Source: Alphaproteobacteria bacterium (GTDB lineage: Bacteria; Pseudomonadota; Alphaproteobacteria; SP197). From it: 33,360 nucleotides of DNA. A program made the position numbers and the translations under genes. The first letter of the stretch is position 1. Each line of letters starts with the position of its first letter. The notes below the pieces were generated by a model. It saw nothing but the letters and a program-made list of their open reading frames with translations. It was not told where the DNA came from and made no database searches. Below are positions 16,365 to 26,414 of this stretch, one piece after another. Where the stretch lies: NCBI GenBank assembly GCA_028277285.1, contig JANQGO010000044.1, positions 1 through 33,360 on the forward strand, given 5' to 3'.

Positions 16365-17522
16365 TTACATGCCGGCTTTCACCTCTTCGAACATTTCCTG
16401 AAGCCGGGCTTCCTGCTTCATTTCCTCCTGGAAGATACCCTTCGACAGTACGTCGTCCGGGTTCTTCGACAGGCCATAGTCGAGCAGCAGCTCTTCGTCG
16501 ACCATCTCATAGACCTTACTGTTGGCATGGCCGGCGGCCCATTCCGTGACCTCATAGAAGCCGGCTTCCGGCGACATGTAGGCGTCCATGACGTCATAGG
16601 CCTGCTGCTCGAGCGACGGATCCATTGTCGCCGACAGACAGATGCCGCAGACCCAGGTCATCGGACCCTGCGGGTTGCCGTTGAGCGCCGGTTGATCCGG
16701 TTTCATGAACGTGACGGGCACACCCTGTTCCAGGAGGCGAATGCGCGAGCCGTTCCACGTCGCGGCGGCAACCATTTCGCCGGCAGCCAAGGACTGTTCG
16801 ACATCCGCCATGCTGGTCGCGTAGTAGCGCAGCAGCGGCAACTGTTCCTGCAGAAGCTTTTTGGTTTCCTCAATCTCAAGCTCGTTCATGTCAAACGGGT
16901 TGAACCCGCCATAGATCGACGCAACGGCGACGCCGTCAATCAGGCTGTCGATCATCGACAGGCGGCCGGTATAGTTGGTATCCCATAGGAAACCCCAGCT
17001 TGCGTTTTCGGGCTCCAGATATTCAGGCGCCAGATCGTGACGGAACGTGATGGCGGTGAAACCGAAATCCTGCGGCACGAAGTAGTGCTCGCCGTCGAAC
17101 ACCGTGCCCGGGATGTTCTTCAGGCTGGGCACGATGTCGTTCCAGTGGCTCAGCCGGGACGTGTCGATCGGCGCCAAAAGGCCAGACCGGTACCAATGCG
17201 GGATTTTGTACGTGCAGGGCACCAGGACATCGGCGGGGAAGCCCGAGCGCAGTTTCGCGAACGCCTCTTCTTCGTCGGCGAAGAACGAGAAATCGGGCGC
17301 CGTGCCGTGCAGGTTGACATAGCTCGCGACAAAGGCCTCTTCCTCGTATCCCGACCAGGTGAAGACCGTCGGGTGATCGCCGCTCTGCGCCATCGCCGCG
17401 TGCATGGGGAATGCCGTGGTCGTCAGACCGACGGCGGCCAGCGCCTGGTTAAACTGACGCCGGTTTATCTTGCCCGCGAGGAACTCGCGGCGCTTTTCAA
17501 GCAAATCGTTGACGTGACCCAT
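16365..17522 (-). CDS. PotD/F-like extracellular solute-binding protein, paralog 2, Tat-type signal
   Basis: 'MGHVNDLLEKRREFLAGKINRRQFNQALAAVGLTTTAFPMHAAMAQ'; collinear with paralog 1 ('GRLSMIDSLIDGVAVASIYGG', 'MFEEVKAG'). The ORF track overextends upstream to 18662. Confidence 0.88.
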   Translation of the reverse strand: MGHVNDLLEKRREFLAGKINRRQFNQALAAVGLTTTAFPMHAAMAQSGDHPTVFTWSGYEEEAFVASYVNLHGTAPDFSFFADEEEAFAKLRSGFPADVLVPCTYKIPHWYRSGLLAPIDTSRLSHWNDIVPSLKNIPGTVFDGEHYFVPQDFGFTAITFRHDLAPEYLEPENASWGFLWDTNYTGRLSMIDSLIDGVAVASIYGGFNPFDMNELEIEETKKLLQEQLPLLRYYATSMADVEQSLAAGEMVAAATWNGSRIRLLEQGVPVTFMKPDQPALNGNPQGPMTWVCGICLSATMDPSLEQQAYDVMDAYMSPEAGFYEVTEWAAGHANSKVYEMVDEELLLDYGLSKNPDDVLSKGIFQEEMKQEARLQEMFEEVKAGM

Positions 17523-17621
17523 AGGAAGGCTCTCCTTTGCTGACGATTGGGGGTCGTTTGTTGTAACCCGAGTCCCGGGGACGGATCGTAACGCCGTACG
17601 CTGTAGAGGTCGACTCACCTC

Positions 17622-18707
17622 ATGATTGTCGAGAGAACCCACTATTACGCGAAATCCGGCTTGGCGGGCGCGGTTCTGGCCACCCGACGCGAGGCCAGTC
17701 GCGTGCGCGTTGCCATGGGTTTGGCGCCGGGTGTCATCCACGTCAGCGCCGGCGGAGACGGGCCCGACGTTGCATGGCAGTGCGCGTTTCCCGATGAGGC
17801 GGCCCACCAGGACGATCTTGACCGCAGGGACGCCAGCCCGGAGTTCGCCGCCGTGCGCCAGCGGATGGCAGGTCTGGTCGACCGGTTCGAACGGCTGTTC
17901 GAGCGACACGACAATGAACCTGTGACAGCGTCCGCCATGCATGCGACGGCCCTGGCAGATTGGCCTATCGTCCCGGAAGAACACAGTTTTCCGAGCCGAG
18001 GGCATCTGCTGAACGGTTACTTCTACCGCCCGCCGGGTCCTGGACCGTTCCCCTGCATGATCACCAACCACGGCAGTCAGATCCATCAGGGGACCGACGA
18101 TGTCTGCCGGCCCGGCACGGCGGCGCTGCTGATGCAGTGGGGGGTCGCCTCGTTCCTGCCGCACCGTGCGGGCTACGGCAACTCGCCGGGCCCGGGGTGG
18201 CTGGATGAGGTGACGGCCGAGTTCGGAACCCCCGACTATGACGCGCAGTTGGCGCCGCGCCTCGACCGCGAGAGCGACGACGTGCTCGCCGCCCTCGATC
18301 ATGTCTGCAGCCTCGATATCACACGCAGCGATCATATTGGAGTGATGGGGAGCAGTTTTGGCGGCACGACCACCTTGTTGGCCGCCGCCAAGACCAACCG
18401 TTTCCGATGCGCGGTCGAGTTCGCCGGCGCGGCGATCAACTGGGAGCACACGCCGGGTCTGCGCCAGACGATGCTGAGGGCGGTCGAAAAGCTCGCCTGT
18501 CCGATCTTTTTCATTCAGGCCGCGACCGACTATTCGACGCGGCCGACCGTTGAATTGGCCGCCGCCGCCCGGGCCGCCGGCATCACGACCGAAGAGAAGG
18601 TCTTTCCCGCCTGGGGGCTGACCGAAGACGAGGGGCATGTCTTTGAGCGCAACGGTCCCCACGTCTGGGGACCGGACGTCCGCCGGTTCCTCGAACGCTG
18701 GCTCTAG
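17622..18707 (+). CDS. Fusion: N-terminal Dabb-like domain + C-terminal dienelactone hydrolase-like alpha/beta hydrolase
   Basis: N-terminal ~95 aa 'MIVERTHYYAKSGLAGAVLATRREASRVRV...FERLFER'; C-terminal nucleophile elbow 'GVMGSSFGG', Asp 'QAATDYSTRP', His 'DEGHVFERNG'. Confidence 0.8.
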   Translation: MIVERTHYYAKSGLAGAVLATRREASRVRVAMGLAPGVIHVSAGGDGPDVAWQCAFPDEAAHQDDLDRRDASPEFAAVRQRMAGLVDRFERLFERHDNEPVTASAMHATALADWPIVPEEHSFPSRGHLLNGYFYRPPGPGPFPCMITNHGSQIHQGTDDVCRPGTAALLMQWGVASFLPHRAGYGNSPGPGWLDEVTAEFGTPDYDAQLAPRLDRESDDVLAALDHVCSLDITRSDHIGVMGSSFGGTTTLLAAAKTNRFRCAVEFAGAAINWEHTPGLRQTMLRAVEKLACPIFFIQAATDYSTRPTVELAAAARAAGITTEEKVFPAWGLTEDEGHVFERNGPHVWGPDVRRFLERWL

Positions 18708-18913
18708 CCGAGCACGTTGCCGGCAGCAAAAAACCGACCTAGAATCATGTTTAGGAAATACGTGTAAGACAATGAAAATAATAAATTATTTGGTGTTTCT
18801 TAAGGTGTTTTCTCCTGAGCGTTAGCAAGTTCCGGGTGGAGTGCGATCCGCCGTCTCCGCATGTGTTGCCGGCAGCGCGATGGCGCATGAGCCGGCAACA
18901 GCAGGAGGCAGGC

Positions 18914-19678
18914 ATGGGTGTCTTGGACGGCAAGGTGGCGATTGTAACGGGGGCTACTTCCGGAATCGGTTGGGCGACAGCTTGCCTGTTCGCCCGCGAA
19001 GGCGCGGGCGTCGTGGTGACGGGCCGGCGTCAAGATGCGCTCGATCGATTGATCGGCCAGATCGAGGCCGATGGCGGCGAGGCCGCGGCCCTGGCCGGCG
19101 ACATCAAGGGCGAGGACCTCGCCAGGGCTCTCGTCGCGATGGCGGTGGACTGGTTCGGCGGTCTGGATATCGCCTTTAACAACGCGGGAACCATGGGCGA
19201 AATGGGTCGTGTGCCGTCGCTTTCCCTGGCCGGCTGGCGCGACACGCTGGACACCAACCTGACCAGCGCCTTTCTGGGCGCCAAACACCAGATCCCCGCG
19301 ATGATCGAACGGGGTGGCGGATCGCTGATCTTCAATTCGACCTTTGTCGGCCACACCGTCGGCATGCCCGACATGGCGGCCTATGCCGCCAGCAAGGCGG
19401 GCCTCAACGGCCTGACCAAAGTGCTGGCGGCCGAACACGGCAGCCAGGGGATCAGGGTCAACGCGGTTCTGCCCGGCGGCACCGACACGCCCATGGGCCG
19501 CTCGGTCGCCAACACGCCGGAGATCAAGGCCTTCGTCGAGAACCTGCACGCCTTGAAACGCACGGCGGCGCCGGAGGAAATCGCGCGGACCGTTCTGCAC
19601 CTCGCCTCCGATGCCTCGAGCTTCATCACCGGCGCCTCGATCCCGGTCGACGGCGGCGTCTCGATCACCCGGACTTAA
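18914..19678 (+). CDS. SDR family oxidoreductase
   Basis: 'VAIVTGATSGIGWATA' (TGxxxGIG), 'FNNAGTMGE', 'YAASKAGLNGLTKVLA', 'DASSFITGASIPVDGGVS'. Start set at ATG 18914. Confidence 0.95.
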   Translation: MGVLDGKVAIVTGATSGIGWATACLFAREGAGVVVTGRRQDALDRLIGQIEADGGEAAALAGDIKGEDLARALVAMAVDWFGGLDIAFNNAGTMGEMGRVPSLSLAGWRDTLDTNLTSAFLGAKHQIPAMIERGGGSLIFNSTFVGHTVGMPDMAAYAASKAGLNGLTKVLAAEHGSQGIRVNAVLPGGTDTPMGRSVANTPEIKAFVENLHALKRTAAPEEIARTVLHLASDASSFITGASIPVDGGVSITRT

Positions 19679-19681
19679 GGG

Positions 19682-20152
19682 TCAGAGCGGCTTCACCATC
19701 AGCAGGCAGGGATTGTCGGGGCCCCAAAGGGTCTTGAACTCCTCGACCGGCAGAAAGCCAATGGCCTCATAGAACAGGCGGGTTCGCTCATAAAAGGGGT
19801 CGGGGTGGCTGGCGCCGAGCGTCTTGACGGCAAGCAGGGAGGCGCCCTGGGCGCGCGACCAGCCGGCGGCGGCATCGACCAGGGCGCGGCCGACGCCCCG
19901 CCGGTGATGGCTGGCCAAAACGCCGATGACGTGCATATCCACCGTCGCCGTGCTGGTCCGGTCAAGCGAGACAAAGCCAGCGACCTCGCCACTGCCGTCG
20001 CGCCAGCCCAGCATCGGCAAACGTCCGGCAGCCTTGATGTAGTTCTCGGTCGCCTCGGGGATGCCGAACCAATCGGGCAGGTCGGCCAGGATGCGTCGGC
20101 AAATGGCGTCGCGGCCGTCGGCGACCTCGACGATGTCGTGCGTCTGGTTCAT
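19682..20152 (-). CDS. GNAT family N-acetyltransferase
   Basis: 156 aa from MNQTHDIVEV; 'VDMHVIGVLASHHRRGVGRALVDAAAGWSRAQG' motif A; 'LFYEAIGFLPVEEFKTLWGPDNPCLLMVKPL'. Confidence 0.9.
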   Translation of the reverse strand: MNQTHDIVEVADGRDAICRRILADLPDWFGIPEATENYIKAAGRLPMLGWRDGSGEVAGFVSLDRTSTATVDMHVIGVLASHHRRGVGRALVDAAAGWSRAQGASLLAVKTLGASHPDPFYERTRLFYEAIGFLPVEEFKTLWGPDNPCLLMVKPL

Positions 20153-20248
20153 GACCGGCCTTATAGCCCCGGCGCAGCGCGGGCGCACGCCTTGGACGCC
20201 GGGGCGCAAAGCCTTGACCGCCGCCCATGCGCCCCTTAAGTGCCTGCC

Positions 20249-20542
20249 ATGTTCTCGATCCAGAAGATCGTTGTCTTTGCGATCATCATCGCCGCGTTGT
20301 GGCTCGGCTTCCGGCTGGTCAGCAACATGGACAAAAGGCGCAAGGCCGAGGAGCGCCAAAGCGGGCGCGCGCGCGTCTCCTGGCGCGACCGGTTCATGCG
20401 CCGTGGTGGCACCCGGACCGGCGGCGGAGCCGCGGCCGGCCAGGTCGAGATGGCGGCCTGCCGCCAGTGCGGCGATTACGTCCCGGCGGCCGGTGCGAAA
20501 TCCTGCGGCAAGGCCGGTTGCCCCTATCCGCCCGCCGCTTGA
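20249..20542 (+). CDS. Small membrane-anchored protein with a C-terminal Cys (zinc-ribbon-like) motif
   Basis: MFSIQKIVVFAIIIAALWLGFRLV...; 'MAACRQCGDYVPAAGAKSCGKAGCPYP'; co-directional upstream of glyQ. Confidence 0.7.
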   Translation: MFSIQKIVVFAIIIAALWLGFRLVSNMDKRRKAEERQSGRARVSWRDRFMRRGGTRTGGGAAAGQVEMAACRQCGDYVPAAGAKSCGKAGCPYPPAA

Positions 20543-20639
20543 CCCGGCCCGGCCTGACTCCTAAGTTGCGCCGCGATTTCAGCCGGCCGGGCGAACCGCA
20601 CGCGGACATGCCCCACGACATTCACGGAGACGGTTCGAG

Positions 20640-21533
20640 ATGACCGCGCCCAACGGGTCCGCCCTCCCGTTTCAGCAGCTTATTCTGCGGCTCCAGGAGT
20701 TCTGGGCCGGCGAGGGCTGCGTCATCCTGCAGCCCTATGACATGGAGGTCGGCGCCGGCACCTTCCACTGGGCGACGACCCTGCGCAGCCTGGGGCCGGA
20801 ACCCTGGAACGTCGCCTATGTGCAGCCTTCGCGCAGGCCGACCGACGGGCGTTATGGCGAGAACCCCAACCGGCTGCAGCACTATTACCAGTTCCAGGTA
20901 TTGATGAAGCCGTCGCCGGACAACTTCCAGGACATCTATCTGGAGAGCCTCAAGGCGATCGGCATCGATCCCCTGGCGCACGACATCCGCTTTGTCGAGG
21001 ACGACTGGGAAAGCCCGACGCTGGGCGCCTGGGGGCTCGGCTGGGAAGTCTGGTGCGACGGCATGGAGGTCACCCAGTTCACCTATTTCCAGCAGGTCGG
21101 CGGCTATGACTGCCGCCCGGTGCCGGGCGAGGCGACCTATGGCCTGGAGCGGCTTGCCATGTACCTGCAGGGCGTCGACAACGTCTATGACCTCGACTGG
21201 AACGGTGCGGGCGTCAGCTATGGCGACGTCTATCTGCAGGCCGAGCGCGAGTTCTCCGCCTTCAACTTCGAACACGCGGATACCGAGACCCTGACCCGCC
21301 ACTTCAAGGACGCGGAGAAGGCGTGTCACGCGCTGGTCGAAGCGCGCCTGCCGCTGCCCGCCTATGACCAGTGCATCAAGGCAAGCCACACCTTCAATCT
21401 GCTGGACGCGCGCGGCGTCATCTCCGTCACCGAACGCGCGGCCTATATCGGCCGGGTGAGGGCGCTCAGCCGCGCCTGCGCCACCGAGTGGCTGACCAGC
21501 CGTGGCCATCTGGACGAGGCCGCCGATGGCTGA
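20640..21533 (+). CDS. glyQ: Glycyl-tRNA synthetase alpha subunit
   Basis: '[79 protein letters not shown]'. Confidence 0.98.
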   Translation: MTAPNGSALPFQQLILRLQEFWAGEGCVILQPYDMEVGAGTFHWATTLRSLGPEPWNVAYVQPSRRPTDGRYGENPNRLQHYYQFQVLMKPSPDNFQDIYLESLKAIGIDPLAHDIRFVEDDWESPTLGAWGLGWEVWCDGMEVTQFTYFQQVGGYDCRPVPGEATYGLERLAMYLQGVDNVYDLDWNGAGVSYGDVYLQAEREFSAFNFEHADTETLTRHFKDAEKACHALVEARLPLPAYDQCIKASHTFNLLDARGVISVTERAAYIGRVRALSRACATEWLTSRGHLDEAADG

Positions 21534-23607
21534 GCTTCTGTTCGAAGTCTTCTCCGAGGAGATCCCCGCGCGCATGCAGGCGCGCGCCGCGGCCGATCTC
21601 GCGGCGCTGGTGACGAAGGCGCTCGCCGAGGCGCGGCTTGAGCACGAGCCCGCGCGCCATTTCGCCACGCCGCGACGCCTGACCCTGGTGATCGATGGCC
21701 TGCCGGCACGCCAGCTGGATCTGAAGGAAGAACGCAAGGGACCGAAGGTCGGCGCGCCGGATAAGGCGGTCGAAGGCTTCGCGCGCTCCGCCGGCCTCGC
21801 CGCCGGCGATCTCGTCGAACGCGAGACCGACAAGGGGCCTTGCTGGTTCGCCGTGATCGAGCGCGAGGGCCGGGCGACCGGCGAGGTGCTGACCGAGATC
21901 CTGCCCGCCGCCATGGCCGCGCTGCCGTGGCCCAAATCCATGCGCTGGGGCGACCACGACGAACGCTGGGTCCGGCCCATGCACCGCATCGTCGCGCTGT
22001 TCGACGGCGCGGTCGTGCCGTTTGCCTTCGGTCCCGTCACGTCCGGCGACGAGACCGAGGGGCATCGTTTCCTGGCGCCCGGCGCGATGTCGGTGTCGGC
22101 GTTCGCGGATTACGAAACGAAGCTGCGCGACGCCAACGTCATACTCGATGGCGGCGAAAGGCGCGCGCTGGTCGAGGAGGGCGCGGCGCGTCTGGCGACG
22201 GAAGCTGGCCTCACCGTCGACGCGCCGAAGGGGCTGTTCGACGAGATCGCGGGTTTGGTCGAATGGCCGGTCGTGCTGATGGGCTCGTTCGATGAGGCAT
22301 TCATGGCGGTGCCGCCGGAGGTGTTGGTCAGCTCCATGACGTCGCACCAGCGCTACCTGCCGGTGCGCGACAAGGACGGCAAGCTCGCGCCGCGTTTCAT
22401 TTTTGCCGCGAACGCACCGGGCCTCGACGGAGGCAAGACGGTCACCGGCGGCAACGAGCGTGTGCTGAACGCGCGCCTGGCCGATGCCCGCCACTTCTGG
22501 GATCAGGACCGCAAGCGGACGCTTGCCGATCGCGTCGACGATCTGGACGCCGTCGTCTTCCACGCCAAGCTCGGCACTGTGGCGGAGAAGGTGCGGCGCA
22601 TCGAGCTTCTGGCGACCTATCTCGCCGGCTTCATCGGTGACTGCGACGCCGACAAGGCGGGGCGCGCGGCGCGTCTGGCCAAGGCCGACCTGACCACCGA
22701 GATGGTCGGCGAGTTTCCCGATCTGCAAGGCGTCATGGGCGCGTACTACGCGCGACACGACGGCGAGGACGAGGCGGTCGCCGCGGCGATCGCCGAACAC
22801 TACGCGCCGCAAGGGCCGGGCGACGCCTGTCCGGCGGTGCCGGAAAGCATTGCCGTGGCGCTCGCCGACAAGATCGACACGCTGGCCGGCTTCTTCGCCA
22901 TCGATGAAAAGCCGACCGGTTCGAAGGATCCCTTCGCCCTGCGCCGGGCCGCGCTCGGTGTCATCCGGCTGATCGTCGAGAACGGCCTGCGGCTGAGTTT
23001 GGCGACGGTGTTCCGCGTCGCGGGCGATGCCTATCCCGCTGACCTGAGCGGTGACGGAAAACGCACCAACGATGTCGTCATCGCCGAACTGCTTGCCTTC
23101 TTCGCCGACCGTCTGAAGGTGCATCTGCGCGGCGAAGGCGTGCGCCATGATCTGATCGATGCGGTGTTCGCCGAAAGTGGCGAGGACGATCTGGTGCGCC
23201 TGCTCGCCAAGGTCGAGGCGCTCAGCGCGTTCCTGGCGACCGACGACGGCGCCAACCTACTGACCGCCTATCGGCGCGCCGGCAACATCGTGAAGATCGA
23301 GGAAAAGAAGGACGGCGTCGTCTACGATGGCGATGTCGACGCGGGCGCGCTTCAGGCGGCTGAAGAGAAGGCCGTTGTCGCCGGGCTTGCCGAAGCCGCG
23401 AGCCACGCCGATGCCGCGCTCGGCGAGGAGCGTTTTGCGGACGCGATGGCGGCGTTATCGGGTCTTCGCGCGCCGGTCGATGCGTTTTTTGACGAGGTCA
23501 CCGTCAATTGCGACGACGCGGACTTGCGCGAAAACCGCCTGCGTCTGCTATCAGGTATCCGTCACGCGCTCGACCGCGTGGCCGACTTCTCCAGGATTGA
23601 AGGTTAA
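21526..23607 (+). CDS. glyS: Glycyl-tRNA synthetase beta subunit
   Basis: [25 protein letters not shown]...; overlaps the glyQ 3' end by 8 bp. Confidence 0.97.
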   Translation: MAELLFEVFSEEIPARMQARAAADLAALVTKALAEARLEHEPARHFATPRRLTLVIDGLPARQLDLKEERKGPKVGAPDKAVEGFARSAGLAAGDLVERETDKGPCWFAVIEREGRATGEVLTEILPAAMAALPWPKSMRWGDHDERWVRPMHRIVALFDGAVVPFAFGPVTSGDETEGHRFLAPGAMSVSAFADYETKLRDANVILDGGERRALVEEGAARLATEAGLTVDAPKGLFDEIAGLVEWPVVLMGSFDEAFMAVPPEVLVSSMTSHQRYLPVRDKDGKLAPRFIFAANAPGLDGGKTVTGGNERVLNARLADARHFWDQDRKRTLADRVDDLDAVVFHAKLGTVAEKVRRIELLATYLAGFIGDCDADKAGRAARLAKADLTTEMVGEFPDLQGVMGAYYARHDGEDEAVAAAIAEHYAPQGPGDACPAVPESIAVALADKIDTLAGFFAIDEKPTGSKDPFALRRAALGVIRLIVENGLRLSLATVFRVAGDAYPADLSGDGKRTNDVVIAELLAFFADRLKVHLRGEGVRHDLIDAVFAESGEDDLVRLLAKVEALSAFLATDDGANLLTAYRRAGNIVKIEEKKDGVVYDGDVDAGALQAAEEKAVVAGLAEAASHADAALGEERFADAMAALSGLRAPVDAFFDEVTVNCDDADLRENRLRLLSGIRHALDRVADFSRIEG

Positions 23608-23611
23608 CGGC

Positions 23612-26263
23612 ATGACCGCGTGGGTTTACGGCTTCGGAGACGGCAGGGCTGACGGCGACGCCAGTATGAAGAATCTGCTGGGCGGCAAGGGCGCCAACCT
23701 GGCCGAGATGGCGAGCCTGGGCCTGCCGGTGCCGCCCGGCTTCACCATCACCACCGAAGCCAGCATCGCCTTCTTCGAGAAAAACCGCAGCCTGCCCGAC
23801 GGTGTCGAGGACGAAGTCGCCGCCGCGCTGGCCGTTGTCGAGAACCAGGTCGGCCGCCAGCTCGGCGATGCGGCAAAACCGCTGCTGGTCTCCGTCAGAT
23901 CCGGCGCGCCGGTCTCCATGCCCGGCATGATGGATACGGTGCTGAACCTGGGCCTGAACGACGAGACGGTCGAGGGCCTGGCGGCCGAAAGCGGCGACGC
24001 GCGCTTTGCCTATGACAGCTACCGCCGTTTCATTCAGATGTACGGCAACGTCGTCCTGGGCATGTCCCACGGCGACTTCGAGGAGATCCTGGACGACGTC
24101 AAGGACGAGGAGGGCGTGTTCGAGGACGCGGCACTCCCCGCCGAGGCGCTGAAGGATCTGGTTGGGCGTTACCGCAGACTGGTGAAGGAAACGCTGGGCA
24201 AGGACTTTCCCCAGGATCCCAGGGAGCAGCTTTGGGGCGCCATCCACGCGGTGTTCGACAGCTGGATGAACCAGCGCGCCATCGACTACCGCGCGATCCA
24301 CGATATCGCCGAAGACCTGGGCACCGCCGTCAACGTGCAGGCCATGGTGTTCGGCAATATGGGCGAGGACTGCGCCACCGGTGTCGCCTTTACCCGCAAC
24401 CCGGATACCGGTGCCAAGGCGGTGTTCGGCGAGTTCCTGGTGAACGCGCAGGGCGAGGACGTGGTCGCCGGGCTCAGAACCCCACATCCGATCGGCAGGC
24501 TGAACGAACCCGACGGCACGTCGATGCAGGAGTTGATGCCCAAGGCGTTCGACGAACTCATGCGCATCCAGGACCTGTTGGAACGCCACTACCGCGACAT
24601 GCAGGACGTCGAGTTCACGGTCGAAAAAGACAAACTGTGGATGCTGCAGACGCGCGGCGGAAAGCGTGGCATTCAGGCGGCGCTGAAGATCGCCACCGAC
24701 ATGGTCGAAGAGGGTTTGATCGACAAGGCCGGCGCCTTGATGCGGATCGACCCGAAGGATCTCGACCGCCTGCTGCATCCCGTCCCCGATCCGCGCGCGC
24801 CGCGCAAGGTGATCGCGCGCGGCCTGCCGGGCTCGCCGGGTGCCGCCTCCGGCATCGCCGTCTTCACCGCCGACGACGCCCAGGCCATGAGCGGCGACGG
24901 CAAGGCGGTCATCCTTGTCAGGCCCGAAACCAGTCCCGAAGACATTCACGGCATGCACGCGGCACGCGGCATCCTGACCAAACACGGCGGTCAGACCAGC
25001 CACGCGGCCTTGGTCGCGCGCGGCATGGGGCGGCCTTGTGTGACCGGCGCCGGCCACATCCGGGTCGACGTCGACGGCGGCCAGTTCAGCATCGGCGACG
25101 TCACGATCAAGCGCGGCGACACCATCACCATCGACGGCTCGACCGGCGAGGTGATCCAGGGCGAGATCCCGACCATCGAGCCGGAACTGTCGCCGGAGTT
25201 CGCGACGCTGATGACCTGGGCCGACGAACTGCGCTCGCTTCGCGTGCGCGCCAACGCCGAGACGCCGGAGGACGCCAAGAAGGCGCGCGAGTTCGGCGCC
25301 GAGGGCATTGGGCTGTGCCGCACCGAGCACATGTTTTTCGACAGCGACCGCATCATCGCCATGCGCGAGATGATCATGGCCGAGGACGAGGCCGGCCGGC
25401 GCGCGCCGCTCGACCGCATCCTGCCCATGCAGCGCGCGGACTTCGTCGAGCTGTTCCACATCATGGCCGGTCTGCCGATCACGATCCGCCTGCTCGACCC
25501 GCCGCTCCACGAGTTCCTGCCGACCAGCCAGCACGAGTTGGAAGAACTCGCCAACCACATGGGTTCCGATGTCGAGCATGTGCGTATCCGCGCGGGCTCG
25601 TTGCGTGAACTGAATCCGATGCTCGGCCATCGCGGCTGCCGCCTCGGCATCTCCTATCCGGAGATCTATGAGATGCAGGCGCGCGCCATCTTCGAGGCCG
25701 CGGTCAAGGCTGAGAAACAGGCCGGCGAGGCCGTGCTGCTGGAAATCATGATCCCGCTGGTCGCGACCCGCCAGGAACTGGATATCCTGAAACGGCGCAT
25801 CGATGACGTGGCCGAGGCGGTGCGCCAGGAGACGGGCGGCGATCCGCGCTACGTCACCGGCACGATGATCGAACTGCCGCGCGCCGCGCTACGCGCCGGC
25901 GAGATCGCTGAGACCGCCGAGTTCTTCAGTTTCGGCACCAACGATCTGACCCAGACGACGTTCGGCATCAGCCGCGACGATTCAGGCCGCTTCCTGGACC
26001 GTTACCAGCACGAGGGCATTTTCGAGACCGACCCCTTTGTCAGCATCGACCGCGACGGCGTCGGCGAATTGGTCGAGATCGCCACCGAACGCGGCCGCGC
26101 TTCCCGCGCCGATCTCAAGCTCGGCATCTGCGGCGAACACGGCGGCGATCCCGCCTCGATCACCTTCTGTCAGGAAATCGGCCTCGACTACGTCTCCTGC
26201 TCCCCGTTCCGCGTGCCGATCGCGCGTCTGGCGGCGGCCCAGGCGGCGGTGAAGGCAGGCTGA
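23612..26263 (+). CDS. ppdK: Pyruvate, phosphate dikinase
   Basis: MTAWVYGFGDGRADGDASMKNLLGGKGANLAEMASLGLPVPPGFTITTEA; 'GILTKHGGQTSHAALVARGMGRPCV' phospho-His region; 'GLCRTEHMFF'. Confidence 0.97.
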   Translation: MTAWVYGFGDGRADGDASMKNLLGGKGANLAEMASLGLPVPPGFTITTEASIAFFEKNRSLPDGVEDEVAAALAVVENQVGRQLGDAAKPLLVSVRSGAPVSMPGMMDTVLNLGLNDETVEGLAAESGDARFAYDSYRRFIQMYGNVVLGMSHGDFEEILDDVKDEEGVFEDAALPAEALKDLVGRYRRLVKETLGKDFPQDPREQLWGAIHAVFDSWMNQRAIDYRAIHDIAEDLGTAVNVQAMVFGNMGEDCATGVAFTRNPDTGAKAVFGEFLVNAQGEDVVAGLRTPHPIGRLNEPDGTSMQELMPKAFDELMRIQDLLERHYRDMQDVEFTVEKDKLWMLQTRGGKRGIQAALKIATDMVEEGLIDKAGALMRIDPKDLDRLLHPVPDPRAPRKVIARGLPGSPGAASGIAVFTADDAQAMSGDGKAVILVRPETSPEDIHGMHAARGILTKHGGQTSHAALVARGMGRPCVTGAGHIRVDVDGGQFSIGDVTIKRGDTITIDGSTGEVIQGEIPTIEPELSPEFATLMTWADELRSLRVRANAETPEDAKKAREFGAEGIGLCRTEHMFFDSDRIIAMREMIMAEDEAGRRAPLDRILPMQRADFVELFHIMAGLPITIRLLDPPLHEFLPTSQHELEELANHMGSDVEHVRIRAGSLRELNPMLGHRGCRLGISYPEIYEMQARAIFEAAVKAEKQAGEAVLLEIMIPLVATRQELDILKRRIDDVAEAVRQETGGDPRYVTGTMIELPRAALRAGEIAETAEFFSFGTNDLTQTTFGISRDDSGRFLDRYQHEGIFETDPFVSIDRDGVGELVEIATERGRASRADLKLGICGEHGGDPASITFCQEIGLDYVSCSPFRVPIARLAAAQAAVKAG

Positions 26264-26265
26264 GG

Positions 26266-26388
26266 AACCCTCACCCTCCCAACGCTTCGCGTCGGGGCCC
26301 TCCCTCTCCCGCAAGCGGGCGAGGGGAAAAGCGGCCAGCGCCACATCCCCTCGCCCCCTTTAGGGGGAGAGGGCAGGGTGAGGGGGTT
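26266..26388. repeat. Long imperfect palindrome (REP-like) between convergent genes
   Basis: aaccctcaccctccc...ctccctctcccgcaagcgggcgagggga / tcccctcgccccctttagggggagagggcagggtgagggggtt. Confidence 0.8.
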
Positions 26389-26414
26389 GGTGCCTATGGG
26401 GCGGCGTCGCCGCC

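Noticed and set aside
17523-18662. Upstream extension of the second binding-protein ORF
   Set aside because: Antisense to the hydrolase fusion; the Tat-type signal starting at 17522 marks the true start.
21466-23148. 560-aa minus-strand ORF
   Set aside because: Shadow of glyS; no recognisable domains.
23504-25630. 708-aa minus-strand ORF
   Set aside because: Antisense shadow of ppdK, whose plus-strand motifs are unambiguous.
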